The translations under genes and the position numbers were made by a program. From Roridomyces roridus (taxonomy: Eukaryota > Basidiomycota > Agaricomycetes > Agaricales > Mycenaceae): DNA of 64,000 bases. Below, piece by piece: positions 1 through 15,632 of this stretch. Each line of letters opens with the position of its first letter. Position 1 is the first letter of the stretch. The stretch covers positions 2,790,001 to 2,854,000 of the forward strand of contig JARKIF010000005.1 of the NCBI GenBank assembly GCA_029378245.1, in the 5' to 3' direction. The notes beneath the pieces are model-generated. The model saw nothing but the letters and a program-made list of their open reading frames with translations, was not told the DNA's origin and did not search any database.

Positions 1-314
1 GGTATGTAACGCGTCCCTGCAGCCACTATGCACGAATTCATTTTGATTACAGAAATTCTGATTCTGGGCACGGGAGTGGAGATGGCGCACCCCCCGCCTT
101 CATTCCGCTCGCATTTGGCGGAGCTGGGTATTCAGCTCGACGTGATGAGTACGGTACGTTTGGGCTATTTAAGTCATTCGACCTCCTGCTTGACTCGCCT
201 TAGAAAAACGCGTGTTCGACGTATAACCTGCTTTCGGAGGAAGGGAGACGCGTCGCTGCTGCCCTCGCTCCATTAGTACCCCGGCGTTGGCAAAAATCGT
301 CCCTTCGACAATAG
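1..314 (+). CDS. NDUFAF3: NDUFAF3-like mitochondrial complex I assembly factor, 3' end (partial)
   Basis: Only the C-terminal part lies in the window. The visible exons are base 1, 53-153 and 204-314, separated by introns 2-52 and 154-203; phases agree across both junctions. The protein reads EILILGTG, then HPPPSFRSHLAELGIQLDVM, and after the second intron KNACSTYNLLSEEGRRVAAA, the classic signature of the DUF498/Mth938-like fold. Family knowledge: NDUFAF3 acts in the mitochondrial matrix in early assembly of respiratory complex I. The start and any targeting peptide lie upstream of the window. The stop is TAG at 312-314. The family assignment is strong; the function is inferred from family. 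Confidence 0.85.
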
Positions 315-514
315 TTACATATTGTCTTACATGGTCTTTTCTCGAATGCCTGCCTAGTGACTTCGCTCTTCGACAGCATGGAGGCTCGTTTCAACCTAAC
401 CATCCACCAATGACGCCTCGCCTTCTGTGCAGATCGCGGCCAGTCAATCCCGACTGAGTCAAGTTTGTAATGATGTCAAGTTTTGCCGTCTGACTCACTT
501 TTTTCTTCATCTCC

Positions 515-1162
515 ATGTCTCTGGCCAAGTTCGCCATTCCAGACGCAGGCATCGAGTCTTCACGCGTTAGGCTTACGCTCTACGAGCCACTGACCCACAA
601 CAACCAAGTCCTGGCCCAATTTTCCGCCCATCCAGAGCTGGGTCGTTGGCTTCCAGCCATCTACAGCCCAGAAGTCCTCCAAGAACTGTTCGACGATCCA
701 AATGGCATCCTGCTCGCCGTCACGGACAAACCAACGGGTCGGTTAGCTGGCGTTATAGGCCTAGGGCAGACGTCGTTTCGGGACATGTCGACAGAGATTG
801 GACCTGTTATTTGCTTTCCCGAGTTCCAGCGGACGTATGTTACGTCGCATGCGGTCGCCGTGCTGCTACGTCATTGTCTGGATCTGCCTTCGGAGGCTGG
901 AGGGATGGGGTTTAGGAGGGTGCAGTGGAAGGCGCACTCGATGAACGTTGCTAGTGTCAAGGCGGCGGAGAGAATGGGGTTCAAGATGGAGGGGACGTTG
1001 CGGTGGACACATGTCTTGCCTCCAGGCAGGGAGGGTCAGGCGGCTGGAAGAGGGCGAGGGGAGGCTCTTGGGAGGGATAGTTGCCTGCTAGCCATTTGCT
1101 GGGACGACTGGGAGAGCGGGGGACGAGAACTTGTACAGAAGGTCCTGGACAGGACGTCGTGA
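515..1162 (+). CDS. GNAT-family N-acetyltransferase (RimJ/RimL-like)
   Basis: Single-exon ORF of 215 aa starting at the ATG at 515. The layout fits the Acetyltransf_3 type: an N-terminal strand with RLTLYEPLT, a central sheet with GVIGLGQTSF and TEIGPVICFPEFQRTYVT, and the typical C-terminal acetyl-CoA half with RVQWKAHSMNVASVKAAERM followed by GFKMEGTLRW. This NxxSxxAAExxGF pattern is diagnostic of the RimJ/RimL-like branch found in many fungi. The substrate cannot be told from sequence; small amines or protein N-termini are possible. No signal peptide or membrane segment is visible. A Gly/Arg-rich insertion near residues 173-187 lies in a loop region. Confidence 0.8.
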   Translation: MSLAKFAIPDAGIESSRVRLTLYEPLTHNNQVLAQFSAHPELGRWLPAIYSPEVLQELFDDPNGILLAVTDKPTGRLAGVIGLGQTSFRDMSTEIGPVICFPEFQRTYVTSHAVAVLLRHCLDLPSEAGGMGFRRVQWKAHSMNVASVKAAERMGFKMEGTLRWTHVLPPGREGQAAGRGRGEALGRDSCLLAICWDDWESGGRELVQKVLDRTS

Positions 1163-1273
1163 ATCAATGCAAGAGATATTTGAGCTATTCCACTCTTGTC
1201 GTATGTAGAGAGAGAGATAAAGAAAGATAAGATTGATCATTGCGGGTGTTTGACAGCCTTCTTTCTCACCACC

Positions 1274-4200
1274 ATGATCCCGTCCAGCAGCTCTGGACTC
1301 TCTGTTCGGTCCAGCTCTTCGTCACAAAGACCGGCATCTGCACTATCTCACAGACCACCATCGCGCCCCACCTCAGCTCTCTCGACGCGTCCATTGTCAA
1401 GCTTGAGCACGCGACCTCTTTCACGCGTCTCCCAACGACCACATTCGCGCCTCGGTCGCTCACGCATCCAGCCTTTTTGCCAAACTCTCGTCTCACAAGT
1501 AACGGGACTAAACGAGGGAGATGATGATGCGGCGTTCCAGTCGCAGGTCGAATACGCGGTGAAGAGTTTGGAGAGCACGACGTTGACCAAGGCTGCTGCT
1601 AGCGTTGACATGGGGGTCATTGATAAGCAGGTTCACGGGTGAGTGAGTAGTATACCGTTTACGCGTTGTACAGCTCACAGATTTCAGCCATGTGCAGAAG
1701 GCGCGGATAAATTCGCGGGATGAGTTGGCGGATGCATTGCAGACGGCTTATAGGAAGCTTAAGCGTCAGGCAGGGCAGAATACGGACTTGGATGGGGAGA
1801 TTAAGGTGTGTTATATGCAGTGAAAGTGGGATGGTGTACTGAGCTCTTGAAGATGTCTCGCCTTCCCGACCACCTTCAATTTCTTGTACGTCCAGAGTTA
1901 CTTTTCTGCCATTTTGCACGCTCATTACTTACAGATATCCCTTTCCTCCACCGCAAGTCCAGCTACGCTCGCCTACGCGGAGACCTACCTCGATGGAATC
2001 AGAAATCCCCCACCACCGCCCGCTGAGCTTACTTGGAAAGATATATTCGGTGACGACCCGCTCGAGTCGGCCAGCAGCGCAAGTAGCAGCAGCAGTGGCC
2101 CCTCCCTATCCCCTCTCGACTCTGACCTGGAATTGGACTCGGAGGATGACAGCGATTCGTTTTCGTCCTTGGACGATAAGCCACCACCACCAGCGCTGTC
2201 CAGTCCTTTGCCAAACGAGCCGAGTCGGCCGCCCCACACGTACGCGCACCGGAGGGAATTTGAGCAACTGCAGGCAAGGCAGTATTGGCGGGACGACTAT
2301 GTTTGGCCGAAGGGAAAAGGGCGGGCGTTTGACATTGGGGATGCATCGACACTGGGGCCGGCTCTTCAGCGCGTTCTGGCGCAGGAAAGTGGGAGCTTGG
2401 GAGCTCTAGAGATGCAGAACGAGGTGAATATCCGATTATTCGTCCTGAACACTTCACTAATACAACTCTCAGAGGTATATAGACGAACAAGATGCAGTGC
2501 GGGAGATCCTCATGGCGCTTCAAGGCCGCAAAAACATCATGCTCGCTCTAGTAGACGGATCCTACCGAGAAACCAACTCGACACCCAAACTGATGCACTA
2601 TTCCCTCACGGCCCAGTCATCCCTCCTCTCTGCACTCGCAGAAACAGCAACAACTGCCCAACAACTACGTAACTTTGTGGCCTTTGTATTTTCCTCTGCA
2701 ACCTCGTCCCGGAGGGTGCAGTCCTACAGCCGCGCTCCGCGTATCACACGAACTCTCGAAGCCTTTGCGGATGCCGTTGACGCAGAGCTTCGGTTGCTTG
2801 ACACGTGGTGTGCCGCTCGCGAGGAAGCTATCTGCAGCATTCGCGCAGGAAGTGCTGCCCCAGGCACGCGGCTCGTCGTGAGCCTACTGAGCACGCAGAC
2901 GGCCCTGCAAGACGTGTTCGAGGGCGGGCTTGGGGTGCTTGTCGAGGTCGTGCAAACCATTACAACGCGCGAGTACGGGAGCCGCTACGCTCTCTTGCCG
3001 CATCTGCAGCCGGCAGCGCTGAGTGCGTTGCTGCTAGGAACATTGTTTGAAGCCGTGCAGGTGCATAGAGAGCGTGGAGATGGGAGGGTTACTGCAGATA
3101 TGCTCACACGAGTGTTTATCGTGTCTGCAGAACCGGTGTGGGGGATGGTCGGGCGGTGGTTGAGGGTAGGGATGGGGCTTGGTGCAGGACAGTCGGAGGA
3201 GCTGGACGACGAGTTTTTCATTGAAGGCAGTGGACTTGGTGTTGGGCTAGCGGGGCTCGGGCTGGGCGTTGGGCTTTTGGATCCTGAGTTTTGGGCGGAG
3301 GGGTATACGTTGCGAGATGGGGTGGTTGCGGAGGACGAAGAAAATCAAGTCCAGAATGCGCGAGCTATCCCGTCGTTTTTGGAGCATGTCGCGATGCCGG
3401 TGTTGCAAGCTGGCAAAGCGGTGGGATTGCTCCGTGCGCTAGGGGTGCCACCAGCCGCCGATGGGCCGACTTCGTTACGCAATTGGCGCTCTTTTGGCGC
3501 GCTCTTGGCTTCTAGTGCCTCTCCCGCCGATTCACAATCCCTTTCGGTGGACACGCTTTCTCAACTTGTCTACGAAGAGTTGGCACCGTATTGTGAGGCG
3601 ACGGGGGCGCTTTTGGGGCGCGTGTTGATCGAGGAATGCGAGCTGTTGAGCCATCTTTCAGCAGTGGAGGATTTATTTCTTATGCGGAGGGGTGATGCGA
3701 TGAGTAACTTTGCAGATGTATTATTTGCCAAGGTGCGTGCATGCTATCCAAGAATACAGCAGTATACTTACTGTATAACAGATGGACACCCAGCAAGCTT
3801 GGGGCGACTTTCATTTCTTGAATACTGCCTTCCGGGACGTGGTCGAGGCTGGCGTACAGGGCTGGATCGATCCCTCCCTTGTACGACTGTCCTACCGTGG
3901 GTCTGCAAAAGATGGAGGGCGAGCTGTTGGCAGGACGGTAAAAGCCATCACTGGGCTCCTCGTGGAATACGCCATGCCATTTCCGATCGCGTATATCTTC
4001 TCCCCGCGGATTTTGCAGGTGTATGGAGAGGTATTCGTGTTGTTGCTGCAGATGAGGAGGGCGAAAGGTATGTTGGAGAGGATTCTTGTGAGGGGCGGGC
4101 GAGGTCGGGAGGGGAGATTGGGGAATGAGTTGAAGGCGTTTTATGCGGTTAGGAGTCGATTGAGCTGGTTCATCAAGTGGGTGTTGGTTTTGCTTCTTGG

Positions 4201-4949
4201 TGAGGATGCTAATTCCTGGGGACAGTACGATCTTGAATTTCTTGACGACGTATGTCATCCATACGCAGGTCCTCCACTTCCACGAGGCCTTCAAGAAAGC
4301 CAAGTCGTTGGACGAAATGATCAAGGTCCATGACGAGCAGTAGGTTCCTTTTCATGTCCTGGCGAATCGTTTCTCATGGAGTACAGTATCGAGAAGATTC
4401 GCGGCAGGTGTCTCCTCCAGGCCAACGTACGTTTTCGTTTAGCGACCCAGCAGGTACTTACTACTACAACAGACTTCGGCGCTACACCGGGCCATCATCT
4501 CCATACTGGACATGTCGCTCCAGTTCTGCGAGACCTTCGTCGCGTCTGCTGGTAATACCACGATCACGCACGACGTTTCCAGACACTCGATATTGTCCTT
4601 GTCTAAACGCCATCGCAGTCGGCGACAGCGCGCTCAGCGGAGGAATGTCGTCAGTTTCGTGCGTGATGTCGAGGAAGAGGATGATAGCTCTGAGGACGAG
4701 GAGGAGGAGGTTGACTTGCAGCTCGATGACGACATGGACGTTACCAGCCCGTCACTCTCCATCGCGCCTTCGTTCGTGTCTTCAGTTTCAGTCGAGGATG
4801 GTTATGGCCGTATCGACAAGATGGCTTCCGAGCTGGACGGGCTGGTCAGGTTCGTGAGGAGGGGTGTGGAGAGTCTGGCCGGTGGGACTGGGGACGCGGC
4901 AGCTTCGTTTAGCGTTCTTTCGTTTGCTTTGGAGGATTGGGATTTATGA
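1274..4949 (+). CDS. Gamma-tubulin complex component, GCP5-like (Spc97/Spc98 family)
   Basis: Nine exons: 1274-1638, 1688-1805, 1853-1885, 1935-2423, 2473-3732, 3782-4176, 4226-4339, 4387-4426 and 4473-4949, giving 1096 aa with consistent phases. The N-terminus is a Ser/Arg/Pro-rich tail. RLPDHLQFL, which is split over a 33-nt exon, and LTWKDIFGDDPLE resemble the GCP5-specific N-terminal motif. The GRIP1 region follows (AVREILMALQGRKNIM), and the gamma-tubulin-binding GRIP2 half includes VIHTQVLHFHEAFKKAKSLD and MIKVHDEHIEKIRGRCLL. Known role of the family: templating microtubule nucleation in the gamma-tubulin ring complex at spindle pole bodies. An acidic insert (about residues 985-1015) interrupts the C-terminal region. 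The family is certain; the GCP5 subtype is a judgement from the motifs and could be wrong. Confidence 0.85.
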
Positions 4950-5629
4950 TCATCTGAGATTGCATTGGAGTGGGATTGGGATCTCGCAGTTGGACAGGAC
5001 TGTGTGCTACTGAAATTACTACCATTCTTCGTATTTCTCCGCCCGCGATTGTAATTGTAAAACGCCGCGATGCCGTACAGATTAGCGCTCCTTTGCTCGA
5101 TGCGGCAACGAAGACGACATCTTTCGGTCCGAGAAGCCGGTGGCGACGAGGTGATAATGGGCATCTAAGTAGCAGACGATTTACAACACCAACCCACTAA
5201 ACCCCTCGACGCTCGCCAAGCTGCCTGTAATGCCATTTATTGCGACGGGGAATAGACTCTTATCCAGCGTCATTCGGGCCGCGGCAATCTTGATCTCCGG
5301 AACTGTCCGTAGTTGGCATGCGAAATGGGCAGAAATGGGCAGGGGATAGAAGCGGTGGCGTGCTCGCCGCCCTCACGCGGCGGCGGTAGGCGCGGCTCGG
5401 TCGGTCGTTATTAAGCACAAGCATCTTTATTTCCAAGTCCGTTTGTTGCCGGTCCATTGACCGATCAAGTCCCCGAATAGTAGCGCGTAAGCGTTAGATG
5501 CTGCCTCAGCGTGCATCGGCGGACGGCGTTCATGACGGAGGGAAAAAAATATAAGAATGGATTCAAGCGTCGATTGGTACCATACAGACAGTCGCCGTTC
5601 CCCGCCCACCCACACCAACCAACCAACCA
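4950..5629. other. Intergenic stretch without a recognised gene
   Basis: No coding pattern on either strand stands out. The sequence contains the 3' flank of the GCP-like gene and the promoter of the alcohol dehydrogenase. An A-rich tract with a TATA-like core (AAAAAAATATAAG, about 5544-5556) lies some 75 bp before the dehydrogenase ATG, followed by a CCAACCAACCAACC run immediately upstream of it. Confidence 0.5.
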
Positions 5630-6817
5630 ATGTCGTCGTTGCTTTCCTGCTGCTCGAGCCCCCGCGCCGCCCTCCAGGCCGCCATCGGCGGACAGAAGGA
5701 GCCTACCTCGTCTGCTGTCACCGAGAAGGGTGTCGACTACACCGTTTACAAAGGTGGAAAGGATGGTATCGTCGAATTCAAGACCCACGCCGAGGCGCCC
5801 AAGGGCAATCAAGTCCTCATCAAGATCACTCATTCCGGTATTTGCGGCACGGACGAGCACTACAAGGGCGCCGATATGGGCCTGGGCCATGAGGGAGTGG
5901 GTACCGTCGCCGCGGTAGGGGAGGCTGTCAAGGAGTTCAAGGTCGGAGACCTCGTCGGCTGGGGATACAACCACAAGACTTGCGGTCATTGCGAGGAGTG
6001 CTTGCTCGGTGAGTCGCGTCTTCGTGTTCTTTCGTTTGAAGACTGAATCAATGCAAGGCCGCGACCAATACTGCGAAACCCGCGAATATTACGGCGTGCA
6101 CAACTTCCACCAGGGCTCCTTTGGTACGCACGCAATCTGGGACGCGTCTTTTGTGTTCCACGTGCCAAAGGGGCTCGCGCCCGAGTTTGCTGCTCCCCTC
6201 ATGTGCGGCGGTGCCACGGTCTTCAACATTATCGAGAGCTACAACATTCGCCCCACTGACCGTGTCGGTCTCGTCGGTGTCGGTGGTCTCGGACACTTGG
6301 CCGTCCAGTTCTTGGCCAAGATGGGCGCAACGGTCGTCGTTCTCTCGGGTACCGATGCCAAGCGCGCTGAGGCCATGCGTCTCGGTGCCAGCGAGTTCTA
6401 CGCCATTAAGGATGTGAAGGAGCTCGATATCGGCAAGCCGCTCGACCACCTTATCGTCACCACCAACGCGAAAGCCAACTGGTCACTGTGCGTCTTTTCG
6501 TTTATCAACTTAGCGCCGTCCTGACCGACAAAAACAGACTCACCAGCCTCGTCCGCCCCACGGGGACCATCTACCCGCTGACAGTCGATTTCGGCAACAT
6601 CGACATCCCTGCGTTCCCCGTTGTCACAAGGGGAATGAAAATCCAGGGCTCTTTGGTGGCCGCTCGGTCCGTGCACATTCGTATGCTGGAATTTGCTGCC
6701 AAGCACGGTGTCCACCCTATTATCGAGACGTTCCCCATGACGAAGAGCGGTGTCGAGGAGGGCATGGCCAAGTTGCGCGAAGGGAAAATGAGGTATCGTG
6801 GCGTCCTCGTTGTTTAG
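5630..6817 (+). CDS. Zinc-dependent alcohol dehydrogenase (MDR, cinnamyl-alcohol-dehydrogenase-like)
   Basis: Three exons (5630-6008, 6058-6487, 6538-6817) give 362 aa. It has the full medium-chain dehydrogenase set. The catalytic zinc site is seen in SGICGTDEHYK and GLGHEGVGTV. The four structural-zinc cysteines lie in TCGHCEECLLGRDQYC, split by intron 1. The NAD(P)-binding Rossmann motif is VGLVGVGGLGHLAVQFLAK. This pattern is that of the CAD/YahK-like subfamily, which commonly reduces aldehydes with NADPH; the substrate is not deducible here. A Cys-rich start (SSLLSCCSS) precedes the catalytic domain. The ATG at 5630 is the first in frame after a CCAACCAA leader. The stop is only about 150 bp before the first F-box copy. 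Confidence 0.88.
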
Positions 6818-6965
6818 AATTTAGAAAGTCGTCGTCGCCAGCGTATCGTAGCCTCTTGTATAATTCGTATACCTTGCCATGTAGCCTCGTTTGAATCGTA
6901 TAGAACTTTTATGTACCGATGTGGTTTGAGAATGAGAGGGTTTGATCGGTTTATACTTGACCACC

Positions 6966-8082
6966 ATGTTCCTGGACGCTCAACGCGCAAGAGTCGCCGA
7001 AATAGACGCCCACATTCACCTTCTGCAGACCGAGCGAGCTCTGCACCAGAAACAGATCGACGAGTTCACCTACCCGGTCCTCAGCCTCCCCAACGAAATC
7101 GTGTCCGAAATCTTCATCCAATGCCTCCCACCGTACCCCATCTGTCCACCATTCCGAGGCCTTTCATCTCCAACGTGTCTCACACATATTTGTCGGAAAT
7201 GGCGCGATATAGCCCTCACCACGCCCCAGCTCTGGCGAGCCATCCCATTCCCAGCTTCTGGCGACTATAAAACGCCACAGGCCTGGTTGGAGCGGTCGGG
7301 TTCATGTCCACTTTCCATTTTTTGGAGGGAATCAAACGAGCGCAGCGCTTGGCCGCTTCCAAAAAGTGTGACTGCCACCCTCCTTGAAGTTCACCACGAA
7401 CGATGGGAGTACGCCAACCTGACCATCGGGGATCATGAGCTATCTCTTCTCGAGGGCCCATGCCACTCCTATCCGAGCTCTTTCTCAGAATGAACGGCGT
7501 CGGCCGAGCCAAGCCTCCAATTTTCCTAGACTTCGCACAGTTTCGCTGCTGCAGTGCTTCGTCCATGTGGGCGATTGGTTGCCGTGGGCGCAATTGACAT
7601 CTTTGACGCTCAGGGATGTGAATCCCGCCGATAGCTACCTCCCCATACTCCAACGTGCAGTCAACCTAATCCACCTAAAGACCATCTCCTGCGCTGCAAA
7701 CTACCATCATAATGACCAGCTCCCAGCCGTAACTCTGCCGCATCTGGAAAGCCTCATCATGGTGGATTTCCAAGGCCGCTTCTTGCAGAGGCTCGACATA
7801 TTCACCCTTCCATCCCTTCACACTCTCCAACTGCTCGGCTCATTCCTGGGCGATGACCCCATCAAAGCATTTGCCTCATTCATTTCAAGGTCCGGATGCA
7901 GGCTCCAAAAATTTCTCATCACCGGTGGGCTCTGGGGGGTCCACAAGTCGGCGTTTCGGTGCCATTTTCCCGAAATTCCGCAAATCGAGTTGAACAGCAA
8001 GTATGATTGGTTTGCGAGGCGGCATGGGCACGAGGAGGATTCGGATGATAATTCGGGTGATACAGACTCCGAGTCTGAGTGA
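6966..8082 (+). pseudogene. F-box protein paralog 1 (frameshifted)
   Basis: The ATG at 6966 sits in a good context (GACCACCATG). Residues 1-34 form a short helix, followed by an F-box starting YPVLSLPNEIVSEIF. The first frame ends at a TGA near 7493, while the rest of the protein (from about FPRLRTVSLLQ to the acidic C-terminus ending DSESE) continues in another frame to 8082. Comparison with paralog 3 shows one missing C in the GAGGGCCC-ATG stretch near 7456 and a further deletion of roughly 14 nt near 7520. No GT-AG intron explains the shift. Intact members of this type are probably substrate adaptors of SCF ubiquitin ligases. Unlike copies 2 and 3, this copy lacks the duplicated promoter; its 5' flank is the dehydrogenase 3' end. 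Confidence 0.65.
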
Positions 8083-8347
8083 CGACGGTACTTGCAAACA
8101 TTCTCGCCCTGGTCCGGACTGTCCAGGTCATAATTTGGTATCCGGGAGCCTTGGAGTAGAACGGGGCCAAGCGGAGGGAAAGGCTTGGACGGGTGTGCGT
8201 TTGGAAATGGCTGGGCACGAGGAATATTTCGGTTCAGTGATCAGGCAGCGCATGCCGCTTCCCCTGCAAGTATCTGGTGTCCAGCCCACAACGATGGGAA
8301 TCTCCGAGGCCGTACGTCTGTTTCGACCCTTCTTCCCGTTCGGTTCC

Positions 8348-8357
8348 TATAAAATAG
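8348..8357 (+). promoter_or_regulatory. TATA-like box of F-box paralog 2
   Basis: TATAAAATAG lies about 160 bp upstream of the ATG at 8514. The same ten bases in the same sequence context occur before paralog 3, so the promoter was duplicated with the gene. Confidence 0.5.
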
Positions 8358-8513
8358 TACCGCCCTTTACTCATCAGATTACCATCCTCCCTTCCTGTAG
8401 TAGTTTTGTTCGTGCAATACACATAGAATGCAAGTCGAGAGTGAGAGCTGGTGAGAGCAGTCTAGATTCGCGATTGATGGTATCACCGCCTCTTGTTCTC
8501 AACCTTGACCACC

Positions 8514-9587
8514 ATGGATTCACAAACTGAGCAGGCGGAGCAGCCTCCGCACCAAACGCGACTGCCCGAACACAAATATCCCGTCCTCAGTCTTCCCAAC
8601 GAAATCGTGTCTGAAATCTTCATCCAATGCATCCCACCGTACCCCGTCTGCCCACCACTCCGGGGTCCTTCATCTCCAACATCTCTCACATATATTTGTC
8701 GGAAGTGGCGCGATATAGCCCTCACCACGCCCCAGCTCTGGCGAGCTATCACATTCGGCGACTATAGAACGCCACCGGTCTGGCTGGAGCGGTCGGGTTC
8801 ATGTCCACTCTCCATTTGTTGGATGGAATCAAACGACCGCGAGACTTGGCTGCCTCTGAACCCAAACAGTCTGGCAGTCCTACTCCTTCACCGCGAACGA
8901 TGGGAGTATGTGAACCTGACTTTTGGGAATCGTTTGAAGCTTGTTCTTCTGGAGGGGCCCATGGCGCTCCTTGCCGAGCTCTCACTCAGAATGGAGTTCG
9001 GCTTCGACCAATACGGCCCCACTCATGCGAAAGCTTGCGAATTTCCCAGACTTCGCACACTTTCGCTGGACTCCTTCAGAGTCATTCATATGGGGGATTG
9101 GCTGCCATGGACGCAATTGACGTCTTTGACGCTCGCAAACATGAACCCATCCGCCTACCGTTCCGCCCTCCAAAGTGCAGTGAACCTAATTCACCTCAAG
9201 ACCATCGACTGCAACCACGATGACGAGGACCGGCTCCCAGATATCACCCTGCCGCGCCTCGAAACTCTCATCATGATAGATTCCGAAGGTTACATCATTC
9301 AGACCCTTGGTGCATTCATCGTCCCCTCCCTTCACACCCTCCAATTGCCCGGCTCATTCTTGGACAATGACCCCATCGATGCATTCGCCTCGTTCGTTTC
9401 AAAGTCCGGATGCAGGCTTCGCAAAGTTCTCGTCACCGGTGGGCTCTGGGGGGACTCCAAGTCGGCGTTTCGGCTCCGCTTTCCTGAAATTCCGCAGATC
9501 GCGTTCAACAGCCAGTATGAGTGGTTTGCGAGGCAGGATGGGGACGAGGATGATCATTCAAGTGACTCAGACTCAGAGTCCGAGTGA
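8514..9587 (+). CDS. F-box protein paralog 2 (intact)
   Basis: A single-exon ORF. I take the ATG at 8514 (GACCACCATGG context) over the in-frame ATG at 8493, giving 357 aa. The N-terminal Gln/Glu-rich tail is followed by the F-box (YPVLSLPNEIVSEIFIQC), an ICRKWRDIALTTPQLWRAI helix typical of Agaricomycete F-box proteins, and a degenerate leucine-rich region (LPWTQLTSLTLANM, LPRLETLIMI). The C-terminus is acidic (DEDDHSSDSDSESE). Family role: the F-box binds Skp1 and the C-terminal region probably recruits a target for ubiquitination; the target is unknown. It is the only one of the three tandem copies with an uninterrupted frame. Both flanks, including about 150 bp after the stop, are shared with its neighbours, showing unequal duplication of a unit of roughly 1.5 kb. 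Confidence 0.85.
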   Translation: MDSQTEQAEQPPHQTRLPEHKYPVLSLPNEIVSEIFIQCIPPYPVCPPLRGPSSPTSLTYICRKWRDIALTTPQLWRAITFGDYRTPPVWLERSGSCPLSICWMESNDRETWLPLNPNSLAVLLLHRERWEYVNLTFGNRLKLVLLEGPMALLAELSLRMEFGFDQYGPTHAKACEFPRLRTLSLDSFRVIHMGDWLPWTQLTSLTLANMNPSAYRSALQSAVNLIHLKTIDCNHDDEDRLPDITLPRLETLIMIDSEGYIIQTLGAFIVPSLHTLQLPGSFLDNDPIDAFASFVSKSGCRLRKVLVTGGLWGDSKSAFRLRFPEIPQIAFNSQYEWFARQDGDEDDHSSDSDSESE

Positions 9588-9862
9588 CGACGGTACTTGT
9601 GACACTCCTTGCAAACATTCTCGCTCTGGTCCAGGTCATACTTTGGTATCCGGGAGCCTTGGAGTAGAAAGGGCCAAGCGGAGGGAAAGAACGGAGAAGG
9701 CTTGGGCGGGTGCACGTTTGGAAATGGCTGGGCACGAAGAATACGGTGATCAGGGAGCGTATCCCGCTTCTAGCTGGATGGCTGCAAATATCTGGTGTCC
9801 AGCCCACAACGACGGGAATCTCTGAGGTCATATGTTTCGAACCTTCTTCCCGTTCGGTTTCC

Positions 9863-9872
9863 TATAAAATAG
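9863..9872 (+). promoter_or_regulatory. TATA-like box of F-box paralog 3
   Basis: TATAAAATAG about 160 bp before the ATG at 10024, within a region nearly identical to the promoter of paralog 2. Confidence 0.5.
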
Positions 9873-10023
9873 TACCTCCCTTTACCCATCATCTGATCTG
9901 TCCAAGCTCCCTTCCTGTAGTAGCTGTCCAATAGACATATGAATGCAGCGAGTGAGAGCGTCTAAATTCGCGATTGATCAATTTGATGATATCACCGACC
10001 TCTTGTTCTCAACCTTGGCCACC

Positions 10024-11098
10024 ATGGATTCACAAACTCAGCAGACAGAGCAGACAGAGCAAGCTCCGCATCAAAAACGATTGGACGAGCATAAATATCC
10101 CGTCCTCAGCCTCCCCAACGAAATCGTATCCGAAATCTTCATCCAATGCCTCCCACCGTACCCCGCCTGCCCACCAGTCCGAGGCCCTTCATCGCCGACG
10201 TGTCTGACACACATTTGTCGGAAATGGCGTGATATAGCTCTCACCACGCCCCAGCTCTGGCGAGCCATCCCATTCCGGGCTGCTGGCAACCCACATGTAC
10301 AGGCTTGGCTGGAGCGGTCGCGTTCCTGTCCACTTTCCATTTTTTGGGACGAATCAAACGTGTTCGGCCATTGGCCGCCTCCAAAAAGTCTGAAAACCAT
10401 TATCCGTCACCACGAACGATGGGAGTACGCCAACCTGACCATCGACTGGATGAGTGGTCAGCCATTTCTTCTTGAGGGCCCCATGCCGCTCCTTTCCGAG
10501 CTCTTCCTCAGAATGGACGACGTCGACCGATTCGCCCAGCCTCGTGTAAAAACCCGCGATTTTCCTAAACTTCGCACGCTTTCGCTGCTGCACTGCTCTG
10601 TTCATCTGGGCGATTGGTTGCCGTGGGCCCAATTGACATCCTTGACGCTCAGCGATGTGAATCCCACATACAATCCCAGATACGCGACCTGCACTTCCAT
10701 CCTCCAACGTGCAGTCAACCTAATCCACCTGAAAATCATCAACTGCACCGTCAACCAACACGAGCAGCTCACCCTGCCGCACCTCGAAAGCCTCATGATG
10801 TTTTCCCAAAGTCGCTTCTGTCAGAACCTCGACATCCGTCTTTCCATCCCTTCGCACCCTCCAACTGCGCGGCTCATATATGGGCCAAGTCCCCATCGAT
10901 ACATTCGCCGCGTTCATTTCGAGATCCGGATGCAGGCTTCAGAAAGTGCTCATCACCGGCGGTGGGATCCACCAGACCTCAAAAGCGGCGTTTCGCAACC
11001 ACTTTGCTGAAATTCCGCAAATCACGTTCAACAGCCAGTATAACTGGTTCTCGAGGTGGGATGGAGACGAGGAGGATTCAGGTGATGATTCGGGCTGA
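10024..11098 (+). pseudogene. F-box protein paralog 3 (frameshift near the C-terminus)
   Basis: The start at 10024 (GGCCACCATGG) is homologous to that of paralog 2. The F-box and repeat region read without interruption to about position 10840. Here the stretch homologous to GACATATTCACC of copy 1 is two bases shorter, so the frame runs into an unrelated tail ending at 11010. The genuine C-terminal part (ISRSGCRLQKVLITGGG to the acidic SGDDSG end) continues in a second frame to 11098. If transcribed, it would make a protein with a replaced last third. It could still supply a functional F-box, so pseudogene status is an inference from comparison with copies 1 and 2. A sequencing indel is the main alternative. 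Confidence 0.6.
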
Positions 11099-11226
11099 GT
11101 CTGAGTGACGATGGTACTGGGTGATTTCTTGAAACGGGACGAGTGTATGTATATAAACAAAAATGTAACGTCTCCTCGCACTCTCGCACTCTCGCATGCA
11201 AAGTCATCAAATAACACGAAATCTAC

Positions 11227-12630
<1,404 letters not shown>

Positions 12631-12741
12631 TTGTGGAAGATGGAACAGAACGCGCGTCTTTGTGGCTGTGACCTACCGCTTTCAGCCGCAACGCCGAGCG
12701 ACCAGCTCGACTTTTTTTTCAAGTTCTCTTCGTGCGCGGCC
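12631..12741. promoter_or_regulatory. Bidirectional promoter between RPT6 and TRM4
   Basis: Only 111 bp separate the RPT6 start (minus) and the TRM4 start (plus), so both promoters must overlap. The gap contains a CTTTTTTTTC tract near 12710-12720 but no clear TATA box. Confidence 0.6.

Positions 12742-15632
<2,891 letters not shown>

Noticed and set aside
1659..2523. Minus-strand ORFs across the GCP5-like gene
   Set aside because: Antisense shadows of well-supported exons on the plus strand.
5260..5630. Possible gene on the minus strand upstream of the dehydrogenase
   Set aside because: Short ORFs without motifs that overlap the expected promoter.
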